The notes: generated by a model not told the origin, from the letters alone. DNA of 64,000 bases from JAWKMZ01 sp041391965 (GCA_041391965.1 JAWKMZ010000005.1:1-64000), one strand, 5' to 3'; positions 16,314 through 24,284 are shown, counted from the stretch's first letter. Translations and numbers: made by a program.

Positions 16314-17249
16314 TTAATTATCTTGATTAGATGCTGTTTCTAATGGATCTAAATATTTAGGAATTCCATTAGCACCAATATCGTTGGTTGGGTCACCATC
16401 ACCATCAATATCTTCATATTTGGTTAGGACGCCATCACCATCGTCGTCTGCATCCAAAAAGTTAGGCACATTATCAGCATCTGTATCATCATTAAACACA
16501 TTGCCATCGCCATCTAAATCTTCTAAATAAGAAGGTATTAAATCTGAATCATGGTCATTTACTTCTGTTTGATACAATTCAAATTTAAAAATCAAATTAG
16601 AATATGCAGGCACACTATATGGAGGTGTAGCAAAGTATGCCAAACCAGAAGGCAAAAACATAACTCCCAATCCATAATTAGAGTAAGTTACGGTTCCATC
16701 GCTATTTTCAACAAAACTTTCTGCCGCCTTAAATTGTGGCATGACAAGTCTCCATCCTTGTATGAGGTTTAATAAATCTAAATCCGCAGGGTTTACAGTA
16801 CTATCAAAAACGGTTTCGTCTTGTAAATTTCCAGAATAGTTGAGTCTAATATTGTCTGTAAATTCTGGTGCATTACCACCACCTTCATTAAGTTTTAAAA
16901 CATAGTAATCATAACTGGTTTCTTGGTAAGTCGTTGTTAAAGGTGCTCCAACTGCATCAATAAGCAACGTATTGTTATCTGGATCTGGCAATGCTAAATA
17001 ATTTCCACTTTCGTCTTTTGGAAGTTCTGTAATTACCAATTCAGAAATAGTATGATCGCCTGCAGTTTCAAAAACAGACGAATTATAATAATGTGTTTCT
17101 AAGTAACCAATTAAAGAGTCGTTATCAACAACCTGCTGTTGCGTCCTGTCACGCTCAACAATAGTTGGTATAGAATCATCTTTCTTGTTACATGATGCTA
17201 ATAACCCTAAAACACATACTAATGCTAAAGTGTATTTTCTTATTTTCAT
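16314..17249 (-). CDS. FKBP-type peptidyl-prolyl isomerase lipoprotein with Asp-rich repeats
   Basis: A 311-residue lipoprotein: signal peptide with lipobox LLASC (C20), an FKBP-type rotamase domain (about 100-235: YSGNLQDETVFDS, LIQGWRLVMPQFK, GLGVMFLPSGLAYF, LIFKFELYQ) and a C-terminal tail (about 240-305) of Asp/Asn-rich repeats (DLDGDGNVFNDD, DADDDGDGVL, DIDGDGDPTND) resembling thrombospondin type 3 calcium-binding repeats. It should fold client proteins in the periplasm or at the outer membrane, perhaps with calcium-dependent structure. The related motility lipoprotein GldI lacks such a tail to my knowledge, so I do not give that name. Confidence 0.85.
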   Translation of the reverse strand: MKIRKYTLALVCVLGLLASCNKKDDSIPTIVERDRTQQQVVDNDSLIGYLETHYYNSSVFETAGDHTISELVITELPKDESGNYLALPDPDNNTLLIDAVGAPLTTTYQETSYDYYVLKLNEGGGNAPEFTDNIRLNYSGNLQDETVFDSTVNPADLDLLNLIQGWRLVMPQFKAAESFVENSDGTVTYSNYGLGVMFLPSGLAYFATPPYSVPAYSNLIFKFELYQTEVNDHDSDLIPSYLEDLDGDGNVFNDDTDADNVPNFLDADDDGDGVLTKYEDIDGDGDPTNDIGANGIPKYLDPLETASNQDN

Positions 17250-17331
17250 TATTGCTTATTTTTTAACGCGCAAGATACAATATTATAATATTTTTGCACA
17301 ACAACATTAACGTAGTTTTTATATTTTTAAT

Positions 17332-17709
17332 ATGCGAGTAGATAAATTTTTATGGTGTGTGAGATATTACAAAACACGAAGTATTGCAACCGAAGCGTGT
17401 AAAAAAGGACACATTAAAGTTAATGGACAAGTGGTTAAACCAAGCAGAGAGGTTTACCCGATGGATAAAATTGAATTGCGTAAAGACCAAATCAATTACC
17501 AGCTCACTATAAATGATGTGCCTCCAAATAGGCTTGGACCAAAATTAGTAGATATTTACAGAACCGATACAACTCCAAAAGAAGCTTTTGACGCTAAAGA
17601 ATTGCTAAAATATTCTAAAGATTATTACAGAAAAAAAGGTGTTGGCAGACCAACCAAAAAAGATCGACGCGATATTGACAATTTTTATGACGATAAAGAA
17701 GACGATTAA
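17332..17709 (+). CDS. S4-domain RNA-binding protein (Hsp15-like)
   Basis: A 125-residue cytoplasmic protein with an N-terminal S4 RNA-binding domain (about 1-60, MRVDKFLWCVRYYKTRS, ACKKGHIKVNGQVVKPS) and a charged C-terminal tail (GRPTKKDRRDID, YDDKEDD). Hsp15/HslR binds the free 50S subunit with a blocked nascent chain, and this protein has that size and start. A TATTTTTG -7 box lies at 17289-17296. The gene is divergent from the FKBP lipoprotein gene and shares its 82-bp promoter region. Confidence 0.85.
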   Translation: MRVDKFLWCVRYYKTRSIATEACKKGHIKVNGQVVKPSREVYPMDKIELRKDQINYQLTINDVPPNRLGPKLVDIYRTDTTPKEAFDAKELLKYSKDYYRKKGVGRPTKKDRRDIDNFYDDKEDD

Positions 17710-17745
17710 AAAAACTCTTTTTTATCTTTGAACAAACACAACAAC

Positions 17746-18249
17746 ATGACAGCTACAAAGCTCACTATACTCAACCATCAGGAAATTAACCATAAAATAA
17801 AGCGAATTGCTTATCAAATTTACGAAAGCAACGTCAATGAAACAGAGGTTATATTAGCAGGAATTGACAGTAATGGTTATATTCTTGCTAAAAAATTAAA
17901 GTCGAATTTAGATAAAATTTCTGAATTAAAATCGGTGTTATGCAAAGTTGTGATTGATAAAAAAAATCCATTAAGCGTTATAAAAACATCATTAATTGAA
18001 GAAGAATACACCAACAAATCTATTGTTTTAATTGATGATGTTCTCAACTCTGGAAGCACTTTGATTTATGGTGTAAAACATTTTTTAAACGTTCCTTTAA
18101 AGCAATTTAAAACAGCGGTTTTAGTGAATCGAAATCATAAAAAATTTCCTGTGAAGGCTGACTTTAAAGGGATTTCACTTTCAACGTCTTTAAATGAACA
18201 CATTGATGTTATTTTAGAAGGTAAAACCTTTGAGGCCTTTTTAAAATAA
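17746..18249 (+). CDS. Phosphoribosyltransferase (PyrR-like fold)
   Basis: A 167-residue type I phosphoribosyltransferase with the PRPP-binding loop VLIDDVLNSGSTL near residue 100. The start MTATKLTILNHQEINHKIKRIA resembles PyrR/hypoxanthine transferase-like proteins, but the substrate is not clear. The frame is open from a TTG at 17728, but that TTG is part of a TATCTTTG -7 promoter box (17723-17730), so the ATG at 17746 is preferred. Its end overlaps the convergent aroK gene by 9 bp. Confidence 0.8.
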   Translation: MTATKLTILNHQEINHKIKRIAYQIYESNVNETEVILAGIDSNGYILAKKLKSNLDKISELKSVLCKVVIDKKNPLSVIKTSLIEEEYTNKSIVLIDDVLNSGSTLIYGVKHFLNVPLKQFKTAVLVNRNHKKFPVKADFKGISLSTSLNEHIDVILEGKTFEAFLK

Positions 18250-18762
18250 CTCCATAACAATAGCGTCCACAATGTCATCAATTGTTTTATTATCTACAGA
18301 AATTATGACATGGCTTTGGTTGTAAAAAATAGAACGCTCAAACAAATGTTTGCCAATAAATTCCACAAGCGCTTCGCTACTTTTTAAATGAGCTATCAAA
18401 GGTCGCTTGCTTTTTTCTTTTTCCAAACGTTCAACCAATTGAGGAATGGAAGCTTTTAAATACACACTTTTGACATTTGTATGATTTAATATGGTTTCCA
18501 TATTGGCTCCATAACAAGGCGTTCCACCTCCTAAGGCCAAAACTGTGTTGTTATTGAATTGTAACACCTCTTTTAAATACTGACTCTCTATTTTTCTAAA
18601 ATAGATTTCTCCCTTAGATTTAAAAAGTTCAGAAACCGTTGTTCCTTCTTTTTTTTCTATAAAATTATCCAAATCTATAAAGTCAAAACCATTAATCTTT
18701 GAAAGTTTTTGACCAATTGTGGACTTTCCAGAGCCCATATATCCAATTAAAATTATAATCAT
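18241..18762 (-). CDS. aroK: Shikimate kinase
   Basis: Phosphorylates shikimate at the 3-position with ATP in aromatic amino acid synthesis. From the ATG at 18762 the protein has 173 residues, the normal size. Walker A GYMGSGKST sits near residue 8, the shikimate-binding FIDLDNFIE near 31, GEIYFRKIE near 55 and LALGGGTPCY near 77. The frame continues upstream to 18915, but that extension runs into the tRNA-Lys gene and has no family similarity. Convergent overlap with the phosphoribosyltransferase is 9 bp. Confidence 0.94.
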   Translation of the reverse strand: MIIILIGYMGSGKSTIGQKLSKINGFDFIDLDNFIEKKEGTTVSELFKSKGEIYFRKIESQYLKEVLQFNNNTVLALGGGTPCYGANMETILNHTNVKSVYLKASIPQLVERLEKEKSKRPLIAHLKSSEALVEFIGKHLFERSIFYNQSHVIISVDNKTIDDIVDAIVMELF

Positions 18763-18838
18763 AAAAAGCCTTATAAATTGATTTTTAAAAACATAGCTAT
18801 TAAGACAACAAAAAAACAAAAAAATAAATAAAAAAGGG

Positions 18839-18869
18839 TTGGGTTTATAAATTAATCGTTTTATATTTG
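18839..18869 (+). promoter_or_regulatory. Promoter of tRNA-Lys
   Basis: TTG at 18839-18841, a 20-bp spacer and TATATTTG at 18862-18869 match the Bacteroidetes consensus. The mature tRNA starts 20 nt downstream. Confidence 0.75.
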
Positions 18870-18888
18870 CACCCTCGTTAGAGAAAAA

Positions 18889-18961
18889 GACTTGGTAGCT
18901 CAGCTGGTAGAGCATAACACTTTTAATGTTAGGGTCCTGGGTTCGAGCCCCAGCCAGGTCA
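18889..18961 (+). tRNA. tRNA-Lys (anticodon TTT)
   Basis: A 73-nt cloverleaf. Acceptor arms are GACTTGG/CCAGGTC (one G-U pair), D-stem GCTC/GAGC, anticodon stem TAACA/TGTTA with loop CTTTTAA (anticodon TTT at 18922-18924), and T-stem CTGGG/CCCAG with TTCGAGC loop. The CCA end is not encoded. A terminator follows within 2 nt. Confidence 0.96.
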
Positions 18962-18962
18962 C

Positions 18963-18995
18963 AAAAAAGTTAAGCATTTGCTTAACTTTTTTTTT
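18963..18995 (+). terminator. Intrinsic terminator after tRNA-Lys
   Basis: A6-GTTAAGC-ATTT-GCTTAAC followed by nine T (18987-18995). The perfect 7-bp stem begins directly after the tRNA and separates it from tRNA-Leu. Confidence 0.85.
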
Positions 18996-19014
18996 ACCTT
19001 TACACTTCTATTTT

Positions 19015-19098
19015 GCGCACGTGGCGGAATTGGTAGACGCGCCAGCTTGAGGGGCTGGTGACCATTAGGTCGTGGAAGTTCGAGTCTTCTCGTGCGCA
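19015..19098 (+). tRNA. tRNA-Leu (anticodon GAG)
   Basis: An 84-nt class II tRNA with acceptor arms GCGCACG/CGTGCGC, anticodon stem CCAGC/GCTGG around loop TTGAGGG (anticodon GAG), a long variable arm (TGACCATTAGGTCG) and T-loop TTCGAGT. CCA is not encoded. A weak TACCTTTA box lies in front of it, without a well-placed -33 element. Confidence 0.95.
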
Positions 19099-19190
19099 CA
19101 ATTATTCTTAAAGCAAATTTAGAAACACTGTTAAAGCTTCTAAAATTTTGTTTATCACTCTAACCCAAATTCTTTTAAAGGTATTTTTTA

Positions 19191-19227
19191 TATTTTTGTT
19201 TAACTCTTGTCACAAAAATATGAACAA
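19191..19227 (+). promoter_or_regulatory. -7 box and possible operator before the MerR/B12 gene
   Basis: TATTTTTG at 19191-19198 is a consensus -7 box. TTGTTTAAC at 19196-19204 is identical to the left arm of the crtI inverted repeat. After the same 14-bp spacer, TATGAACAA (19219-19227) matches the right arm at 6 of 9 bases. The site overlaps the start codon, as it does at crtI. Confidence 0.45.
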
Positions 19228-20119
19228 TATAAAAACTCACTTTAGCATTAAAGACCTTGAAAACTTATCTGGTATTAAAGCACACACTATAAGAATTTGG
19301 GAAAAAAGGTATCATCTTTTAGAACCAGAACGCACTGACACTAATATTAGATACTACACTATTGATAGTCTTCAAAAATTATTAAATGTAAGCTACTTAA
19401 ATGATAACGGTTATAAAATATCTAAAATTGCTGCTTTAAAAACCGATAAAATCAAATCAATAGTCAGAAAATTGGCTTTAAGTAATGATAAAAATAATCA
19501 TGCTTTAATGACTCTTAAACTTGCTATGCTAAATTTTGATCAACATTTATTTCATAACACTTACAATAATCTTGCAAAAGAAAATTCGTTTGAAACCATT
19601 TTTAAGCACACTTTTATTCCTTTATTGAATGATATTGGACTGTTATGGCAAACAGACACTATTACACCTGCACATGAACATTTTATATCATCACTCATCA
19701 GGCAAAAAATTATTTTTAATATTGAAACCGTTCAATCAAAATCAATAAATGATAACTCCAAAACCTATGTTCTTTTTTTACCAGACAACGAAGTACACGA
19801 ACTTGGGTTGATGTATATTCATTATGCGCTCGTTTCTAAGGGCTACAATGCTATTTTTTTGGGTCAAAGTGTTCCATTAAAAAGCCTTAATGATGTTTTA
19901 GGACATTACAATCACATTACATTTATTACCTATTTTACTGTAAAACCAGAAAAAGATAAAATAATCAGCTATCTTGAAGAATTTGAAACCAATTTATTGG
20001 CGCAAAACAAAAACCAACTTTTGATTTTAGGAAGCATGCTTCAACACATTGATAGTAAGGAGCTTCCAAAATCAATAACACTCTATTTAACCATTAACGA
20101 TTTATTAAAAAAATTCTAA
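19220..20119 (+). CDS. MerR-family regulator with B12-binding domain (CarH/LitR type)
   Basis: A 299-residue cytoplasmic regulator. The N-terminal MerR winged helix (about 1-75) includes FSIKDLENLSGIKAHTIRIWEKRY and the ERTDTNIRYY wing. A B12-binding helical cap follows with the Wx9EH signature (W143, E153-H154), then a Rossmann B12 domain with ExHxxG (E191, H193, G196). Both motifs are those that CarH uses to hold adenosylcobalamin, so a light-broken B12 switch is plausible. The chosen ATG follows a -7 box; the open frame before it starts only with TTG. It directly precedes the crt operon, and operator-like repeats are shared with the crtI promoter. Confidence 0.88.
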   Translation: MNNIKTHFSIKDLENLSGIKAHTIRIWEKRYHLLEPERTDTNIRYYTIDSLQKLLNVSYLNDNGYKISKIAALKTDKIKSIVRKLALSNDKNNHALMTLKLAMLNFDQHLFHNTYNNLAKENSFETIFKHTFIPLLNDIGLLWQTDTITPAHEHFISSLIRQKIIFNIETVQSKSINDNSKTYVLFLPDNEVHELGLMYIHYALVSKGYNAIFLGQSVPLKSLNDVLGHYNHITFITYFTVKPEKDKIISYLEEFETNLLAQNKNQLLILGSMLQHIDSKELPKSITLYLTINDLLKKF

Positions 20120-20131
20120 AAAATTTATAAA

Positions 20132-20170
20132 TTGTTTTTTGTTTAACTTTTTACTACTTTTGTTAAACAA
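20132..20170 (+). promoter_or_regulatory. crt operon promoter with inverted repeat
   Basis: TTG (20132-20134), a 20-bp spacer and TACTTTTG (20155-20162) make a consensus promoter. A perfect inverted repeat TTGTTTAAC (20139-20147) / GTTAAACAA (20162-20170) with a 14-bp spacer covers the region between -33 and the start codon. The ATG at 20170 lies only 8 nt past the -7 box, so the mRNA should be leaderless or nearly so. Confidence 0.65.
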
Positions 20171-21636
20171 TGAGTAAAAAAATTTCTATTATAGGTTCTG
20201 GATTTTCTGCCTTAGCAGCTGCTTGCTATTTGGCTAAAGAAGGTAACAACGTTACGGTTTTTGAAAAAAACAAAAGCATTGGTGGACGTGCCAGACAACT
20301 AAAAAAAGACGGATTTACATTTGATATTGGCCCAACTTGGTATTGGATGCCAGACGTGTTTGAGCGTTTTTTCGCAGATTTCGATAAAAAACCCTCTGAT
20401 TTTTACCAACTCGAAAAATTAAATCCTGCGTATAGTGTTTATTTTGGAAAGGATGATTTTATTACCATTGAAGACACTTTGGAAAAAATTTGCGACACCT
20501 TTGAAAAAGAAGAACAAGGAAGCTCTAAAAAACTCAAAAAATTTATAGCCAATGCGCAACACAACTATGATGTTGCCATAAAAGATTTGGTGTACAGACC
20601 AGGAGTTTCAGTATTTGAGTTAATAACACCAGCAACCATCAAAAAAATCAATCAATTTTTTAGCACGATTAAAAAAGAGGTTCGTAAAGAATTTAAAAAT
20701 GATAGACTTGCTAAAATATTAGAATTTCCTGTCTTGTTTCTTGGTGCAAAACCTGACAATACGCCATCGTTTTACAGTTTTATGAACTATGCCGATTTTG
20801 GCTTAGGCACTTTTCATCCCAAAAAAGGCATGTATCAAGTTATTCTTGCCATGGAAACGCTGGCAAAAAGTTTGGGTGTTACAATCAAAACCGAAAACCC
20901 AATTGATAAAATTATCGTAACTAATGGAAAAGCAAAAGGCATTATTAGCAATGGCATAACATATGATAGTGATATTGTGTTGAGTGGCGCAGACTACCAT
21001 CATACCGAAACCTTATTGGATAAACCTTACAGACAATACACTGAAACCTATTGGGAAAAGAAAATTTTTGCACCTTCTTCCCTATTATTTTATGTTGGTT
21101 TTAATAAAAAATTGAAAAACGTCAACCATCACACTTTATTTTTTGATGTCGATTTTGAAGCGCATGCCAAAGAAATTTACGACACTCCAAAATGGCCAGA
21201 AAATCCTTTGTTTTACGCAAGTTTTCCATCTATTACAGATGCTAATTCTGCACCAAAAGATAATGAAGCTGGCATTTTTTTAATTCCGTTGGCGCCAGGA
21301 CTTGAAGATACAGCACATTTAAGAGCTACCTATTTTGATAAAATTATGACACGTTTTGAAAATTTAACCTCTCAAACCGTAAAAAATAGTATTATTTTTA
21401 AAGAATCCTTTTGTGTTAATGATTTTGTGACTGATTACAATTCGTACAAAGGAAATGCCTACGGAATGGCAAACACCTTAATGCAAACTGCTTTTTTACG
21501 ACCTAAATTGAAAAGCAAAAAAGTGAGAAATCTCTATTTTACAGGACAATTAACCGTTCCAGGACCTGGAGTTCCACCTTCATTAATCTCTGGAAAATTA
21601 GTAGCTGAACTTATAAAAAAACATCATACAAATTAA
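20170..21636 (+). CDS. crtI: Phytoene desaturase
   Basis: Converts phytoene to lycopene. The 488 residues begin with a dinucleotide-binding motif (ISIIGSGFSALAAACYLA) and VFEKNKSIGGRA, typical of CrtI. The C-terminal FAD signature (LYFTGQLTVPGPGVPPSLISG) is complete near residue 457. It is the first gene of the crtI-crtB-crtZ-crtY operon, with gaps of 3 to 8 nt, so the four genes are co-transcribed. Expression is probably set by the inverted repeat at its promoter. It is membrane-associated in function although it has no transmembrane helix. Confidence 0.95.
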   Translation: MSKKISIIGSGFSALAAACYLAKEGNNVTVFEKNKSIGGRARQLKKDGFTFDIGPTWYWMPDVFERFFADFDKKPSDFYQLEKLNPAYSVYFGKDDFITIEDTLEKICDTFEKEEQGSSKKLKKFIANAQHNYDVAIKDLVYRPGVSVFELITPATIKKINQFFSTIKKEVRKEFKNDRLAKILEFPVLFLGAKPDNTPSFYSFMNYADFGLGTFHPKKGMYQVILAMETLAKSLGVTIKTENPIDKIIVTNGKAKGIISNGITYDSDIVLSGADYHHTETLLDKPYRQYTETYWEKKIFAPSSLLFYVGFNKKLKNVNHHTLFFDVDFEAHAKEIYDTPKWPENPLFYASFPSITDANSAPKDNEAGIFLIPLAPGLEDTAHLRATYFDKIMTRFENLTSQTVKNSIIFKESFCVNDFVTDYNSYKGNAYGMANTLMQTAFLRPKLKSKKVRNLYFTGQLTVPGPGVPPSLISGKLVAELIKKHHTN

Positions 21637-21639
21637 TCT

Positions 21640-22479
21640 ATGAAAGCCTTATTTGATTCTGTTTCTCACCAGTGTAGCAAAACGGTTACCAAATCGTACA
21701 GCACGTCATTTTCATTAGCAACCAAAATGCTCTCAACCAGCATACGTCAAGATATTTACAATATTTATGGCTTTGTACGCTTTGCTGATGAAATTGTAGA
21801 TTCGTTTCATGACTATAACAAGGAGTTACTATTCAATCATTTTGAAAATGATTTAGAATTAGCTTTAGAGCAAAAAATAAGTTTGAACCCCATTTTAAAT
21901 GCCTTTCAAGAAACCTATCACAAGTACAATATTGAAAAGCATTTGGTAAATGCTTTTATGAAAAGTATGCGAATGGACTTAACCAAAAATATTTATTTGA
22001 CTGATGAAGATTATAAAGCGTATATTTATGGCTCAGCAGATGTGGTTGGTTTGATGTGCTTAAAAGTGTTTGTAAAAGGTGACCAAGACCAGTATAATGA
22101 ATTAAAACAAATGGCCACGTCTTTAGGTTCTGCGTTTCAAAAAGTAAATTTTTTAAGAGATTTAAAAGCTGATTATGAAGAATTAAACAGAACCTATTTT
22201 CCAAATACAGATTTATGCAATCTTGATGAAACTTCAAAAGAAACCATTATTAACGATATTGAAAAAGATTTTGCCAAAGGCTTAGAAGGCATCAAAAAAC
22301 TGCCATTGGAAGCTAAATTTGGCGTATTTATGGCCTACAGATATTATAATCAATTGCTTAAAAAATTAAAAAAAACTCCAGCTTTAGACATCAAATCGAC
22401 ACGTATTCGCGTTCCAAATTATAAAAAAATAGAGCTTTTAACCCGAAGTTATGTAAAGTATCATCTTAATTTAATGTAA
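21640..22479 (+). CDS. crtB: Phytoene synthase
   Basis: Condenses two geranylgeranyl diphosphates to phytoene. The 279 residues show SYSTSFSLATKML near residue 19, the first Mg-binding motif FADEIVDSF near 47 and the second aspartate-rich region LRDLKADYEELNRTYFP near 172, all expected of trans-isoprenyl diphosphate synthases of the squalene/phytoene type. It starts 3 nt after crtI. Confidence 0.95.
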   Translation: MKALFDSVSHQCSKTVTKSYSTSFSLATKMLSTSIRQDIYNIYGFVRFADEIVDSFHDYNKELLFNHFENDLELALEQKISLNPILNAFQETYHKYNIEKHLVNAFMKSMRMDLTKNIYLTDEDYKAYIYGSADVVGLMCLKVFVKGDQDQYNELKQMATSLGSAFQKVNFLRDLKADYEELNRTYFPNTDLCNLDETSKETIINDIEKDFAKGLEGIKKLPLEAKFGVFMAYRYYNQLLKKLKKTPALDIKSTRIRVPNYKKIELLTRSYVKYHLNLM

Positions 22480-22487
22480 TTTTAGCA

Positions 22488-22937
22488 ATGCACTTATTTT
22501 TATGGATTCTTATTTTTTTCGGCACTTTTTCCATCATGGAATTTATGGCTTGGTTTACGCATAAATATGTAATGCATGGTTTTTTGTGGTATTTGCATAA
22601 AGACCATCACAAAAAAGATCATAAAGGTTGGTTTGAACGTAACGATACATTTTTTATTTTTTATGCTGTTATTAGTATGCTTTGTTTTTATTTGTGGAGT
22701 TATGAAAATGTTTGGTACTGTTTGCCAATTGCACTTGGTATTTTGGCTTACGGAATAGCCTATTTTACAGTTCATGACATTTTTATTCATCAACGATTTA
22801 AACTCTTTAGAAATGCCAATAATTGGTATGCAAAAGGGGTTAGACGTGCTCACAAAATGCACCATAAACATTTAGGAAAAGCAGATGGCGAATGCTTTGG
22901 TATGTTGGTCGTGCCTTTTAAATATTTTAAGCATTAA
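22488..22937 (+). CDS. crtZ: Beta-carotene hydroxylase
   Basis: Di-iron membrane hydroxylase that adds the 3 and 3' hydroxyls to beta-carotene, giving zeaxanthin. The 149 residues have about four hydrophobic segments and the histidine clusters HKYVMH, HKDHHKKDH, HDIFIHQRF and HKMHH. It is short compared with plant enzymes but normal for bacterial CrtZ. It lies between crtB and crtY in the operon. Confidence 0.93.
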   Translation: MHLFLWILIFFGTFSIMEFMAWFTHKYVMHGFLWYLHKDHHKKDHKGWFERNDTFFIFYAVISMLCFYLWSYENVWYCLPIALGILAYGIAYFTVHDIFIHQRFKLFRNANNWYAKGVRRAHKMHHKHLGKADGECFGMLVVPFKYFKH

Positions 22938-22943
22938 TTTTAA

Positions 22944-23645
22944 ATGACTAACTTATACTTACTTCTTGATATAGGTTCTATCGCAGTTCCGCTTATTTTT
23001 AGTTTTCATCCTAAGTTGAAATTTTATAAAAAGTGGAATGCCTTATTTTTGGCTATTGCCATAATGATGTGTCTTTTTATTCCTTGGGATATAATTTTTA
23101 CCAACAAAGGTATTTGGGGATTTAACACCACCTATTTTTCAGGCATAACACTACTTGCTTTACCTTTAGAAGAATGGTTATTCTTTATTTGCATTCCGTT
23201 TGCTTGCATGTTTACGCATTATTCACTCCTTTATTTTTTCCCAAGTGCAAAATTGGAAAACAATCAGTCAACCAACATCACACGCCTCCTTATTTCTGTT
23301 TTAGTGCTTTTATGTGTAACTTTTTATGATAAATGGTACACGCTTATCAATTTTTTATATGCTATTATATTGTTGGTATTGGTTAAATACAAAGCCAACC
23401 ATTTATTAAAACACTACTATTTAACATTTTTAGTGATGCTCATTCCTTTTTTTATTGTGAATGGTATTTTAACAGGAAGTGGCATTGAGCACCAAGTGGT
23501 TTGGTATAATAATGCAGAAAATTTAGGCATCAGATTAGGTACCATTCCTATTGAAGATGTGGTGTATGCTTTTACCATGTTGCTGACAGTGCTTGCTCTA
23601 ACCGATTATTTTGACAAACGCTTTTCTACTCCAAAAGCGATCTAA
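22944..23645 (+). CDS. crtY: Lycopene beta-cyclase, CrtYcd (heterodimer-fusion) type
   Basis: Membrane cyclase turning lycopene into beta-carotene. The 233 residues form about seven transmembrane helices in two repeats, each with a PxE-type motif: PLEEWLFF near residue 74 and PIEDVVYAF near 203. These correspond to CrtYc and CrtYd fused, unlike the FAD-dependent CrtY of proteobacteria. It ends the operon, and its 3' end overlaps the convergent thioredoxin-like gene by 20 bp. Confidence 0.92.
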   Translation: MTNLYLLLDIGSIAVPLIFSFHPKLKFYKKWNALFLAIAIMMCLFIPWDIIFTNKGIWGFNTTYFSGITLLALPLEEWLFFICIPFACMFTHYSLLYFFPSAKLENNQSTNITRLLISVLVLLCVTFYDKWYTLINFLYAIILLVLVKYKANHLLKHYYLTFLVMLIPFFIVNGILTGSGIEHQVVWYNNAENLGIRLGTIPIEDVVYAFTMLLTVLALTDYFDKRFSTPKAI

Positions 23646-24186
23646 TCAACGTCTGTATCGCATCACTATTCCAATTGGCAGCTCCTGTTTTATCAACAAC
23701 AATGGTTCCTTTTTTATCGATGATAAAAGTTCTGGGAATGGAATGTACATTAAAAACTGAAGGATAGTCAGTTACTGACGCATAAGCCATAAAATCATAA
23801 GCATGCTTTTGTTTAAATGCTGAAATGACAGCTTGTTGTTCGTTAGAGACAAACAAAAACACAACATCGTCTTTATAGGCACTATATAATTTTTCTAAAC
23901 TTGGCATTTCGGCAATACAAGGTGGACACCAAGTTGCCCAAAAATTGAGAACCACAACTTTACCTTTGGCATCATTAAAATTATAATCCAACCCATTTTC
24001 ATCTACAAGCTTCCAATTGTAATCAGAAACTTGAACTCTTTCGTCTTTATCAACGATTGATGGACTAAACAAAGCCAAACCTTTGTGCATTAAAATTTGA
24101 ATAGGTTGACGTGTTTGCGGAATTAACAATAAGGCAACCACCACCAAAAGAATGATATTACTACGCTGTTTTTTACTGATGTTCAT
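23626..24186 (-). CDS. TlpA/ResA-like membrane-anchored thioredoxin
   Basis: A 186-residue protein with an N-terminal transmembrane anchor (about 10-24) and a TlpA-like thioredoxin domain with NFWATWCPPC (C87, C90) and the cis-proline region SIPRTFIID near 149. It should reduce disulfides outside the cytoplasmic membrane, for example in cytochrome c maturation. Partner genes are not nearby, so the target is unknown. It overlaps crtY convergently. Confidence 0.88.
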   Translation of the reverse strand: MNISKKQRSNIILLVVVALLLIPQTRQPIQILMHKGLALFSPSIVDKDERVQVSDYNWKLVDENGLDYNFNDAKGKVVVLNFWATWCPPCIAEMPSLEKLYSAYKDDVVFLFVSNEQQAVISAFKQKHAYDFMAYASVTDYPSVFNVHSIPRTFIIDKKGTIVVDKTGAANWNSDAIQTLIRSLLE

Positions 24187-24220
24187 AAGTGTTGATTAAA
24201 GGCTATTAAGTATAGTCGAA

Positions 24221-24241
24221 TTTAAAGTTTAAAGTTTAAAG
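24221..24241. repeat. Three tandem copies of the heptamer TTTAAAG
   Basis: TTTAAAG is repeated perfectly three times upstream of the TlpA-like gene, between it and the aconitase terminator. It is another 7-bp repeat unit, like the larger array at 40541-40624. No function is evident. Confidence 0.6.
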
Positions 24242-24253
24242 TTAACAGAAAAC

Positions 24254-24284
24254 AAAAAACTCCTGACTAAATCAGGAGTTTTTA
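24254..24284 (-). terminator. Intrinsic terminator after aconitase
   Basis: AAAAACTCCTGA-CTAAA-TCAGGAGTTTTT forms a long perfect stem flanked by A and T runs, 26 nt past the aconitase stop on the minus strand. Confidence 0.85.

Noticed and set aside
17728..17745. TTG start of the phosphoribosyltransferase
   Set aside because: The TTG is inside a TATCTTTG -7 promoter box, so it would not be in the mRNA; ATG 17746 is used.
18763..18915. N-terminal extension of aroK
   Set aside because: The extra residues have no family similarity and the frame runs into the tRNA-Lys gene; the Walker A motif is near the start from ATG 18762 as usual.
22500..22871. Minus-strand frame opposite crtZ (and many similar frames elsewhere)
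   Set aside because: It is an antisense shadow of a clear gene, with no recognisable motif and no promoter.
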